Below, one piece after another: positions 1 to 6,622 of a DNA stretch of 64,000 nt; position 1 is the first letter of the stretch; every line of letters starts with the position of its first letter. The notes under the pieces were generated by a model. The model ran no database searches and had not been told where the DNA came from. It saw only the letters and a program-made list of their open reading frames with translations. The DNA comes from Nevskia sp. GTDB taxonomy: Bacteria; Pseudomonadota; Gammaproteobacteria; Nevskiales; Nevskiaceae. The stretch spans positions 1 to 64,000 of the forward strand of contig JARLJS010000287.1 in NCBI GenBank assembly GCA_031291075.1, read 5' to 3'. Both the position numbers and the translations under genes were made by a program.

Positions 1-391
1 GCAGCAGGCTGCGCCGCAGCAGGCTGCCGAACAGGCGGTTGGTGCCGGTGATGGAGTCGTAGACCACGTCGCTGATCTGGTCGTGCACCTCGCGTACCAG
101 GCGGCTGGTGTCGCGCGTGGCGGGAATCGCCTCGAGGATGCCGAAGGGGATGGCGGCGATGCCCATGTGCAGGGTGCGCACCGTGGAGGCGCCAAGGTGC
201 ACGGTCTTCTCCGCCGCCCGCTGGACCTGGCGCAGGCTTTCGCGCTGCGTTTCGGCGCGCGCCTGTTCCAGCATGGCGGCGGCCACCCTTTGCAGGGAGC
301 GGTCCAGCGCTCCCAGCTCGCGCCGCGTGCGGCGCTGCTGCAGTAGCCCGGCGCCGGTCAGCAGCAGTGTCAGCAGCAGGCTAAGTACCAT
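1..391 (-). CDS. Hypothetical membrane-anchored protein (partial, runs off the window)
   Basis: The reading frame opens with ATG at 391 and stays open to the window edge, giving about 130 residues with the C-terminus missing. The N-terminus is one hydrophobic segment (about residues 2-16, rich in Leu). A long charged helical stretch rich in Arg, Glu and Gln follows and looks coiled-coil-like. The start overlaps the stop of the upstream gene (381-743) by 11 bases, so the two are probably translationally coupled. I do not recognise the family. A signal-anchored structural or envelope protein is all that can be inferred. Confidence 0.6.
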   Translation of the reverse strand, partial: MVLSLLLTLLLTGAGLLQQRRTRRELGALDRSLQRVAAAMLEQARAETQRESLRQVQRAAEKTVHLGASTVRTLHMGIAAIPFGILEAIPATRDTSRLVREVHDQISDVVYDSITGTNRLFGSLLRRSLL

Positions 392-743
392 TGTGCAGCC
401 TTACTTCCGCCACCACGCCGTGCGCCTGCAGGTGTTCGCAAAGCTGCCGGTGGAATTCCTTGTAGACCTCGCGCCGCACCAGTTCCGGCGCCAGGCCGGC
501 GAAAGCCTTGCCCAGGCGTGACTCCCGTGTCGCCAGTTCCAGCGCATTGAGCACCTCCACCGAAATCAGCGCCGGGCGGCCCAGCGCCGCCATCGCGCCG
601 GCCGCGCCGGAACCGGAGGCGCCCCATTCGTCGAGCTGCTTTTGCGCCGCGAACAGCGCCCGCCGCAGAACCAGGTGCCGGCGGATGAACCAGGCGGTAA
701 CGGCGAGATTGGCGGCGATCAGGCCCCAGATCAACGGCTCCAT
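381..743 (-). CDS. Small single-pass membrane protein, hypothetical
   Basis: A 120-residue protein with one N-terminal transmembrane segment (about residues 3-20), a basic stretch just after it (RRHLVLRR) and a soluble helical C-terminal part. ATG at 743 is preferred over the more upstream in-frame ATG at 815 because a purine-rich GGGGGAC lies at ribosome-binding distance before it. The gene overlaps the next gene on the same strand, so both are likely one operon. No family recognised. The layout (short anchor, cytoplasmic helices) occurs in many small envelope proteins and gives no specific function. Confidence 0.6.
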   Translation of the reverse strand: MEPLIWGLIAANLAVTAWFIRRHLVLRRALFAAQKQLDEWGASGSGAAGAMAALGRPALISVEVLNALELATRESRLGKAFAGLAPELVRREVYKEFHRQLCEHLQAHGVVAEVRLHNGT

Positions 744-825
744 TGCGGTCCCCCGTGGCAGCAGCAGGGACCAGCATAATGGAACGGCCACGTCCCGGCC
801 GCCCCGGCCGGTCAATGCGTATGGT

Positions 826-1662
826 TCAGAAGTCGTAGTAGTCTGGCCGGCCGGCGGTCCACAGCTCGCCCCACAGCTTGCCGCCGCCGTCGACGGTCAG
901 CACCTCGCCGGTGATGAAGCTGCCGGAAGGGCCGGCGAGGTAGATGCAGGCCTCGGCGATCTCCATCGGCGTGCCGGGGCGCTTCATCGGGTTGGCGCGA
1001 GGGAACTCCTTCACCGCTTCGGGCGGGTAGACCTCCAGCCCTTCGGTGGCGGTGAGGCCGGGCGCGATGCAGTTGACGCGGATGCCCAGCGGCGCCCATT
1101 CCACCGCCACCGTGCGCGTCGCGCCGATCACGCCGGCGCGCGCCGCCACGGTGTGGGCCACGCCGGGCATGCCGCGCTCGGTCACCACCGCCACGTTGAC
1201 GATGGAGCCCGGACGCTTGTGCTCGCGCCAGTACTGTGCGGCGCGTTGCATCATGTACCAGGTGCCGTTGAGGTTGTTGTTGATGACGGCGTTCCAGCCC
1301 TTCACCGGGAAGTCGATGGCCTGGCCCGGGAACTGGCCGCCGGCGTTGTTCACCAGCAGGTCGATGGTGCCGAACTCGGCGTGGACGCGCTGGAACAGTG
1401 CTTCCACCTGCTCCGGCTCGCGCACGTTGGTCGCCTGTGCCAGTACAGGCACGTTCTTGCCACGCAGGAATTCCGCGACGTGTTCCAGTTTCTCGGGCGT
1501 GCGGCCGCAGATCGCCACACTGGCGCCCAGCCGCCCGAACAGCAGCGCCACCGCGCGGCCGATGCCGCTGCCGCCGCCGGAGACGAGAGCCACGCGGCCT
1601 TTGAACAGGTCGGGACGGTAGACCGTCTCGGCGGCCCACAGTTGTTCGTTGAAGTCGGTCAT
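826..1662 (-). CDS. SDR-family oxidoreductase, trans-2-enoyl-CoA reductase-like
   Basis: A 278-residue short-chain dehydrogenase with an N-terminal Rossmann glycine motif (SGGGSGIG, about residue 30) and the NNAGG segment. The C-terminal SFITGE...VDGG element is also present. Where most SDRs carry Ser...Tyr-x-x-x-Lys, this protein reads HTVAARAGV, so the usual Tyr and Lys are absent. The peroxisomal trans-2-enoyl-CoA reductase branch as I remember it has a similar HSGAARAGV stretch, which suggests acyl-CoA reduction rather than a dead enzyme. It lies downstream of an isovaleryl-CoA-dehydrogenase-like gene on the same strand, with only a hairpin repeat between, so co-transcription and a role in branched acyl-CoA metabolism are plausible. 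Confidence 0.8.
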   Translation of the reverse strand: MTDFNEQLWAAETVYRPDLFKGRVALVSGGGSGIGRAVALLFGRLGASVAICGRTPEKLEHVAEFLRGKNVPVLAQATNVREPEQVEALFQRVHAEFGTIDLLVNNAGGQFPGQAIDFPVKGWNAVINNNLNGTWYMMQRAAQYWREHKRPGSIVNVAVVTERGMPGVAHTVAARAGVIGATRTVAVEWAPLGIRVNCIAPGLTATEGLEVYPPEAVKEFPRANPMKRPGTPMEIAEACIYLAGPSGSFITGEVLTVDGGGKLWGELWTAGRPDYYDF

Positions 1663-1695
1663 GAGGGCAGTGCTTGGGTGGCCCGGATGCGGTTT

Positions 1696-1752
1696 GTAGG
1701 GCGGGCCGTGCCCGCCGTTCTGGGAGCGCAAGGCGGGCACGGCCCGCCCTAC
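1696..1752. repeat. REP-like perfect inverted repeat (21-bp arms)
   Basis: The arms at 1696-1716 and 1732-1752 are perfect reverse complements of 21 bases, with core GGGCGGGCCGTGCCC and a 15-base loop. The element fills the gap between the acyl-CoA dehydrogenase stop codon and the next gene start. Its sequence resembles abundant REP-type intergenic hairpins of gammaproteobacteria. It may attenuate transcription or stabilise the upstream mRNA. There is no T-run, so it is not a classical intrinsic terminator. Confidence 0.8.
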
Positions 1753-1754
1753 GG

Positions 1755-2969
1755 TTATCCGCGCAGCAGCTCTTCGCTGATGATGATCTTGCGGACCTCG
1801 GTGGTGCCGGCGCCGATCTCCAGCAGCTTGATCGAGCGGTACAGGCGGTTGATCTCGGACTCCCAGATGTAGCCGGTGCCGCCGTGCACCTGCACCGCCT
1901 CGTTCAGCACCTTGTTCATGGTCTCGGCCACGTACAGCACGCCGGCGGCGGTGATCTTGTGGATGTCGCCGCGGCCGCCGCCGTGCTCGTCCAGGGTGTT
2001 GGCGGCGCGCAGGGTCTGGTAGGTGAACAGGCGCATCGACTCCACCCACACGTACATGTCCGCCAGCTTGGCGCGGATCATCTGGAAGTCGGCGATGGGG
2101 CGGCCGAACTGCTTGCGCTGCTTGGCGTAGTCGATGGCCAGCTGCAGCGCGCGCTCGGCGATGCCCAGGCAGATCGGCGAGATCATCGAGCGTTCCAGGT
2201 CCAGCCCGCTCATCACGACCTTGACGCCCTGGTTCTCCGCGCCGACCAGGTTGGCGGCCGGCACGCGGCAGTTGTCGAACACCAGCTCGGCGGTCTGGCT
2301 GCCGCGGAAGCCCATCTTCACCAGCTTCTGCGCCACCTTGAAGCCGGGGAAGTCCTTCTCGACGATGAAGGCGGAGATGCCCTTGGCGCCCTTCTCCTTG
2401 TCGGTCTTGGCGTAGACCAGCAGCACGTCGGCCACCGGACCGTTGGTGATGAAGATCTTGGTGCCGTTGAGGAGATAATGGTCGCCCTCGCGCCGCGCGG
2501 TGGTGCTCATCGAGCCCAGCGCGTCGGAGCCGGCGCCCGGCTCGGTGAGACCGAGCGCGCCGATGGCCTTGCCGCTGCACAGGCCGGGAAGGTACTTCTT
2601 TTTCTGCTCCTCGTTGGCGTTGCGCAGGATGTTGTGCAGGCACAGGTTCTCGTGCGCCACCCAGGCCAGCGCCAGCGCGTGGTTCCAGCGGCCGAAGGCC
2701 TGCAGCACCAGGCCGCTGGTCATCAGGTCCAGGCCGGAGCCGCCGTAGGTCTCCGGCGCGGTGATGCCGAAGTAGCCGGTGCTGCCGATCAGCGGGAACA
2801 CGTCCTCCGGCCACCATTCCTCGTCGTCCATGCGCTGCGCCAGCGGATAAAGTTCCTTCTGCGCGAAGCGGTCGGCCTGGTCGAGCACGTTTTGCTCGTC
2901 GTTGGAGAGGCCGGAAAAGACCTGGGCGACGTTGGCCTGGTCGGTGCTGGGGGAGCTGTGGTCTGCCAT
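1755..2969 (-). CDS. Acyl-CoA dehydrogenase, isovaleryl/citronellyl-CoA dehydrogenase type
   Basis: A 404-residue FAD acyl-CoA dehydrogenase with all three domains: the GLTEPGAGSD signature near residue 140, the GFRGSQTAELVF strand and a C-terminal helical domain. The catalytic base is recognisable as Glu259 in GLDLERSM. The C-terminal position that holds the Glu base in medium-chain enzymes reads IGAGTTEVR. That combination is characteristic of isovaleryl-CoA dehydrogenase. The substrate is therefore probably a beta-branched acyl-CoA (isovaleryl- or citronellyl-CoA), which fits the carboxylase operon at 5840-12883. Its ATG at 2969 has GGGAAC upstream. The exact substrate cannot be assigned from sequence alone. 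Confidence 0.88.
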   Translation of the reverse strand: MADHSSPSTDQANVAQVFSGLSNDEQNVLDQADRFAQKELYPLAQRMDDEEWWPEDVFPLIGSTGYFGITAPETYGGSGLDLMTSGLVLQAFGRWNHALALAWVAHENLCLHNILRNANEEQKKKYLPGLCSGKAIGALGLTEPGAGSDALGSMSTTARREGDHYLLNGTKIFITNGPVADVLLVYAKTDKEKGAKGISAFIVEKDFPGFKVAQKLVKMGFRGSQTAELVFDNCRVPAANLVGAENQGVKVVMSGLDLERSMISPICLGIAERALQLAIDYAKQRKQFGRPIADFQMIRAKLADMYVWVESMRLFTYQTLRAANTLDEHGGGRGDIHKITAAGVLYVAETMNKVLNEAVQVHGGTGYIWESEINRLYRSIKLLEIGAGTTEVRKIIISEELLRG

Positions 2970-3071
2970 GGGATGTTCCCGAATGCCGGTTTATGGATGG
3001 AGCAAGCCTATTGTGGCGAGCCTAGCGGTGGCCGTGGCCGGCGCGCTTCGTCCGATTTGGTGAGGGTGAAG

Positions 3072-3132
3072 GCCCCGCGAGTGACTCAATGTCACTCGCG
3101 GGGCGTGAACGCCCGGCCATGGATGGCCGGGC
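3072..3132. repeat. Two adjacent hairpins in the 2970-3187 intergenic gap
   Basis: Two stems sit side by side. A 14-bp perfect stem pairs 3072-3085 with 3091-3104 around the loop TCAAT. A second stem pairs GCCCGGCCAT (3111-3120) with its complement at 3123-3132. They lie downstream of the crotonase stop codon (3188, minus strand) and upstream of the acyl-CoA dehydrogenase start (2969). They could act as a terminator or attenuator between the two transcription units. No T-run follows either stem. No gene is seen in the rest of the gap. Confidence 0.6.
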
Positions 3133-3187
3133 CGGGGTGAGCAAATGTGGCAAGGTTGCGCCAGGGATGGCAAGGAATCCCTGATCT

Positions 3188-4213
3188 CTACACATGGTCG
3201 TCGACCACATCCACCAACCCCCACTCCAACGCCTGACGCGCCTTGATCCTGCGACCGGACAAGGCCAGCCAGGCGGTGCGCTGGCGTCCGATGCGGCGGG
3301 TGATGCTGGCGCAGCCGCCGGCGCCGGGGATCAGTCCGTATTTCAGCTCAGGCAGCTGGAAATGCGCGTCCGCCGTGGCGCCGAGGCGGGCGGCAAAGGC
3401 CGGGAACTCGATGCCGGAGCCGATGCAGGCGCCATGGACATGGATCTCGACGCGGTCGGCGCAGGCGGCGAGCAGGCGGCCGGGCAGGGTGAGGCTGCGG
3501 ATGGCGTGCGCCACGGCTGGATCGGGGGCGGTGCCGAACTCGGCGAGGTCGCCGCCGACGCTGAAGCATTTGCCGCGGGCGGCGATGTGCACGCTGCGGA
3601 TGGAGTCGTCGCACAGCACAAGCTGCAGCGCTTCGACCAGTGCGTCGCGCATTTCCACCGACATGGCGTTGCGGTTGGACGGGCGGTTCAGCTGTAGACG
3701 TAGTGTGGCGTCGTCACGTTCGACCAGCACCGGCGGGCCGACGTCCCTTGCAGGTGGCGCGGCCGCGGGAACGGCGCGCTGCGTCTCCCGCCAGCGCTGG
3801 AACTCGGGGCCGGCCTGCAGGGTGGAGTAGGCCAGGGACTCGGCCAGCAAGGCGTCCGCCAGCGGCATGGACTCCACCGCCCGCAGCAACTGCGCCAGCA
3901 CGCTGGCGGCGAGCGGGCTGCGGGCGATGTTGTCAATCAGCAGGCCGGCATCCTCGGCGTTGTCGAGCACCACGTCGCAAGCGGGCGTGAGCGCTGTGGG
4001 CTCGGCGGCGATGGCCAGGCTGGGGCAGGGCAGCTCGCGCAGCCAGGCGCGGATGCGGCTCTGCGCCGGTTCCGGCGGCTGTGCCCCACCAGCGTCGAAC
4101 AGCAGGTAGGGGTGCTCCGCCAGCGGCGAGAAGGCGCCGCGCGCCTGCGGGTCCGCGGCCCAGGCCTGCAGTTGTTCCAGGCGGGCCGGCCGCGCCGCGG
4201 GCGGATGCGTCAT
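3188..4213 (-). CDS. Enoyl-CoA hydratase/isomerase family protein with N-terminal extension
   Basis: A 341-residue crotonase-fold protein. The crotonase core starts only around residue 160 (LQLNRPSNRNAMS). The oxyanion-hole segments follow: ARGKCFSVGGDLAEFG and HGACIGSGIEF. The first 150 residues are an extension. Its end (SLAYSTLQAGPEFQRW) resembles the C-terminal helix that normally closes a crotonase, so the extension may derive from one. Start ATG 4213 is chosen because it lies 8 bases after the stop of the upstream SnoaL-like gene. The in-frame reading upstream of it is antisense-like sequence. The substrate is unknown. Context suggests acyl-CoA hydration or isomerisation. Confidence 0.8.
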   Translation of the reverse strand: MTHPPAARPARLEQLQAWAADPQARGAFSPLAEHPYLLFDAGGAQPPEPAQSRIRAWLRELPCPSLAIAAEPTALTPACDVVLDNAEDAGLLIDNIARSPLAASVLAQLLRAVESMPLADALLAESLAYSTLQAGPEFQRWRETQRAVPAAAPPARDVGPPVLVERDDATLRLQLNRPSNRNAMSVEMRDALVEALQLVLCDDSIRSVHIAARGKCFSVGGDLAEFGTAPDPAVAHAIRSLTLPGRLLAACADRVEIHVHGACIGSGIEFPAFAARLGATADAHFQLPELKYGLIPGAGGCASITRRIGRQRTAWLALSGRRIKARQALEWGLVDVVDDHV

Positions 4214-4221
4214 GCGACGGC

Positions 4222-4770
4222 TCAGCGCTGCCCACGCTGCAGCAGACTGAAGAACTGGTACGACGGGTCCTGTGTGCCCGGCTTGCCGATGTAGGCGCCC
4301 TGCAGCATCGGGTGATCCAGCCGCACCGCCGAGGGATGCTGCGGGTAGGCCCAGTCGGCCACGATCGAGCGGTGCATGAACTTCCACACGCCGGCGCGCT
4401 TCTCGTACTTGTCGAAGTAGCGGCCGCCGATCAGCATGTCGTAGCTGGAGTCGCCGTCGCGCACCTTGTGGAAGGCGATCAGGTACACCTCGCCCTCGGC
4501 CTTGTCGCCGTCCAGCTTCAGGTTCACGGTGGTGACGTTGTGATGCAGGATCTCCATCGGCGCCTGGATCTGCGGCAGCTTGTCGATGAAGTCCCTGGCC
4601 AGGCCGCGCGAGTAGTGGCCGTGCTCGTCGATGGCGTCCTCGTGGTAGAGCGCGCGCATCTTCTCGTGGTCGTGACGGTCCGCTGCGTTGCAGTAGGCGC
4701 AGATCAGTTCGTACAGGGCCTGCTTGTCGAGCAGCTCGCGCAGCTGGGTTTCGAGAGTGCCGTCGGTCAT
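4222..4770 (-). CDS. SnoaL-like / NTF2-fold protein
   Basis: A 182-residue cone-fold protein of the SnoaL-like (SnoaL_4) type, recognised from the opening LRELLDKQALYELICAYC followed by a DRHDHEKMRALYHEDAIDEHG stretch and the closing FMHRSIVADW segment. Members often act as small hydratases, isomerases or dehydratases on polycyclic or steroid-like substrates, and many have no known reaction. ATG 4770 follows GAGG at a slightly long distance. ATG 4791 is an alternative that would add seven residues. The crotonase gene starts 8 bases after its stop, so the two form an operon. Confidence 0.75.
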   Translation of the reverse strand: MTDGTLETQLRELLDKQALYELICAYCNAADRHDHEKMRALYHEDAIDEHGHYSRGLARDFIDKLPQIQAPMEILHHNVTTVNLKLDGDKAEGEVYLIAFHKVRDGDSSYDMLIGGRYFDKYEKRAGVWKFMHRSIVADWAYPQHPSAVRLDHPMLQGAYIGKPGTQDPSYQFFSLLQRGQR

Positions 4771-4803
4771 GGCCGGTATTACCTCACTCATCAGCTTAGG
4801 TGA

Positions 4804-4883
4804 TCCGCAAATGAACGCAAATAAACGCAAATAGATTCAGCGGGCCATCTTATTATTCGCGTTTATTCGCGTTTATTTGCGGA
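4804..4883. repeat. AT-rich 3x10-bp inverted repeat element, copy 1
   Basis: Each 30-bp arm is built from three 10-bp units. The left arm (4804-4833) reads TCCGCAAATG, AACGCAAATA, AACGCAAATA. The right arm (4854-4883), read on the other strand, is TCCGCAAATA followed by two AACGCGAATA units. The loop is 20 bp. The element is strikingly AT-rich against the surroundings and lies between two minus-strand genes. A second copy with the same design is at 35581-35661. The function is unknown. Confidence 0.85.
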
Positions 4884-4895
4884 CTGAATCCGCGT

Positions 4896-5600
4896 CTAGC
4901 TTAGTCCGTTCACCGGGATCGCGGCGCCGTGGACGGCGCGGGCGTCCTCGGAGCAGAGGAAGCGGATCACGTGCGCCAGGTCCTGCGGCGCCACCCAGCG
5001 GCTGTAATCGGCCTTGGGCATGTCGGTGCGGTTGCGCGGCGTGTCGATGATGCTGGGCAGCACGCAGTTGACGTTGATGCCCTGTTCGCGCAATTCCGCG
5101 GCCATCGCCTCGGTCAGGCGGATCACCACGCTCTTGGCGGCGCTGTAGGCGCCCATGTGGGCGCGGCCGCTCTGGCCGGCGCCGGCGCCGACGTTGACGA
5201 TGCTGCCGTGCCCGGCCGCGATCATGCCGGGCACCACGGCGCGCACCGCGTTGAGCAGGGTGCCGGCGTTGACGCCCAGCATCGCGTCCCACAGCTTCTG
5301 CGACGTCTCGTGCACCGCCGGGCCCATGTCGAAACCACCGGCGATGTTGCACAGGCAGTCGATGCGGCCCAGGCCGGTCACGGCCCGGTCCACGGCGTGG
5401 CGGGTCGAATCCGTGTCGGCAAGGTCGGCGGCCAGCAGCAGGCGCCTGCCGTCGACGCCGGGGTAGGCGGTCGCCAGCACCTGCTCGTTCAGGTCCAGCA
5501 GTGCCAGCGTGGCGCCGGCCGCGGCGAAAGCCGAGGCCACCGCACGTCCCAGGGCGCCGGCCGCACCGGTGATCAACACCACTTTGTTGTCGAAGCTCAT
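4896..5600 (-). CDS. SDR-family oxidoreductase, divergent from the carboxylase operon
   Basis: A 234-residue classical SDR. The Rossmann motif TGAAGALG is near residue 11, CNIAGG stands at the NNAG position and YSAAK is the catalytic Tyr-x-x-x-Lys motif. The C-terminal AAIPVNG element completes the fold. It starts at ATG 5600 and is transcribed away from the enoyl-CoA hydratase/atuA operon. The 240-bp gap between them holds a 21-bp palindrome covering promoters in both directions. In Pseudomonas the atu terpene cluster contains two SDR genes (atuB, atuG), so this may be the equivalent. That is inference from position, not from a specific sequence signature. Confidence 0.82.
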   Translation of the reverse strand: MSFDNKVVLITGAAGALGRAVASAFAAAGATLALLDLNEQVLATAYPGVDGRRLLLAADLADTDSTRHAVDRAVTGLGRIDCLCNIAGGFDMGPAVHETSQKLWDAMLGVNAGTLLNAVRAVVPGMIAAGHGSIVNVGAGAGQSGRAHMGAYSAAKSVVIRLTEAMAAELREQGINVNCVLPSIIDTPRNRTDMPKADYSRWVAPQDLAHVIRFLCSEDARAVHGAAIPVNGLS

Positions 5601-5707
5601 CGTTGGTCCTCCGCTGGATGTCGGCTCATGTCCTCACGGACGGTAGCACGCCGCGCCGGCGTGGCCGCCCCCTGAACAGGGGCACGGCTTGTCGCGGGTT
5701 TGCCCGC

Positions 5708-5736
5708 TTGCGTTAGTGAGTATAACTCACTAAATT
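5708..5736. promoter_or_regulatory. Palindromic operator overlapping divergent promoters
   Basis: A perfect palindrome has arms TTAGTGAGT (5713-5721) and ACTCACTAA (5725-5733) separated by 3 bp. On the plus strand it fills the 17-bp spacer between a candidate -35 TTGCGT (5708-5713) and -10 TAAATT (5731-5736). On the minus strand TATACT (5724-5719) inside it is a good -10 for the SDR at 4896. A dimeric repressor bound here would block both directions. The TetR encoded in the plus-strand operon (8427-9137) is the obvious candidate ligand. Confidence 0.65.
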
Positions 5737-5839
5737 ACGGTTCAGATACCCGGGCAGCTGCCTCGTTCCGTCCATTTGCAAGAGACGAATGGAAATGAGG
5801 TCTGCTCACCGGAAACCCAGCTTGAACGAGGAGAGCAGC

Positions 5840-6622
5840 ATGTCGGAGCCCGTACTGGTCGAGCGCCGCGGCGCGGTGCAGTGGATCACCATCAACCGGC
5901 CGGAGCGCCGCAACGCGATCAACGAGCAGGTGATCAAGGCCATCGACGCCGGCATCGCCGCGGCGGTGGAGGACCGTGCCTGCCGCGCCGTCGTCCTCAC
6001 CGGCGCCGGCGAACAGGCCTTCTGCGCCGGCGCCGACCTGCAGAAGAACGTGCAGGGCGGAGCCTTCGACGTCGACTTCTCGCGCCCGCGCCACTACATC
6101 GTGGACCTGTTCAAGCGCATCCAGGAATGCACCCTGCCGATCGTGGCGCGGGTCAACGGCCATGCCATGGCCGGCGGCTTCGGCCTACTGTGCGCCTGCG
6201 ACATGGCGGTGGCCGCCGACGATATCCGGGTCGGCACGCCGGAGAGCAAGATCGGCGTCACGCCGATGATGATCCTGCCGTTCATGCTGCGCGTGCTGCC
6301 GGCGCGCAAGCTGCAGGAGATGTGCGTTACCGGCGAGCAGTTCAGCGCGGCCGAGGGCCTGGAGATGGGCCTGTTCAACTACGTGGTGCCGCGCGCCGAG
6401 CTGGATGCGAAGCTGGAATGGCTGCTGCAGCGCGTCACCGGCAAGTCCCCTACCGCGGTGCGGCTGGGCAAGCAGGCCTTCAACGCCATGCGCGACATGA
6501 GCCTGCGCGAATCGCTGGAGTACGCCCAGGCGATGGTGCCGGTGATGTCCAGCACCGAGGACGCCCGCGAGGGCAAGCTGTCGTTCCAGGAGAAGCGCGA
6601 CGCCAGCTGGAGCGGAGAGTGA
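5840..6622 (+). CDS. Enoyl-CoA hydratase/isomerase (AtuE/LiuC-like)
   Basis: A 260-residue crotonase. It has INRPERRNAIN near the N-terminus, AFCAGADL for the first oxyanion contact and NGHAMAGGFGLLCACD for the second. PESKIG carries the usual downstream acid. It is the first gene of the operon, preceded by GAGGAGA before ATG 5840, and its stop overlaps the GTG start of atuA. In branched-acyl pathways the matching step hydrates 3-methylglutaconyl-CoA or isohexenylglutaconyl-CoA, the product of the carboxylase encoded downstream. That role is inferred from context. The substrate cannot be read from the sequence. Confidence 0.85.
   Translation: MSEPVLVERRGAVQWITINRPERRNAINEQVIKAIDAGIAAAVEDRACRAVVLTGAGEQAFCAGADLQKNVQGGAFDVDFSRPRHYIVDLFKRIQECTLPIVARVNGHAMAGGFGLLCACDMAVAADDIRVGTPESKIGVTPMMILPFMLRVLPARKLQEMCVTGEQFSAAEGLEMGLFNYVVPRAELDAKLEWLLQRVTGKSPTAVRLGKQAFNAMRDMSLRESLEYAQAMVPVMSSTEDAREGKLSFQEKRDASWSGE

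Noticed and set aside
826-2817. 663-residue minus-strand ORF spanning two genes
   Set aside because: The first two thirds is an out-of-frame reading of the acyl-CoA dehydrogenase gene (Arg/Gly/Pro-rich). Only the end is the real SDR, which has its own ATG at 1662.
3061-3140. Hairpins at 3072-3132 as an intrinsic terminator
   Set aside because: Strong stems but no T-run follows in either direction, so they are listed as a repeat rather than a terminator.
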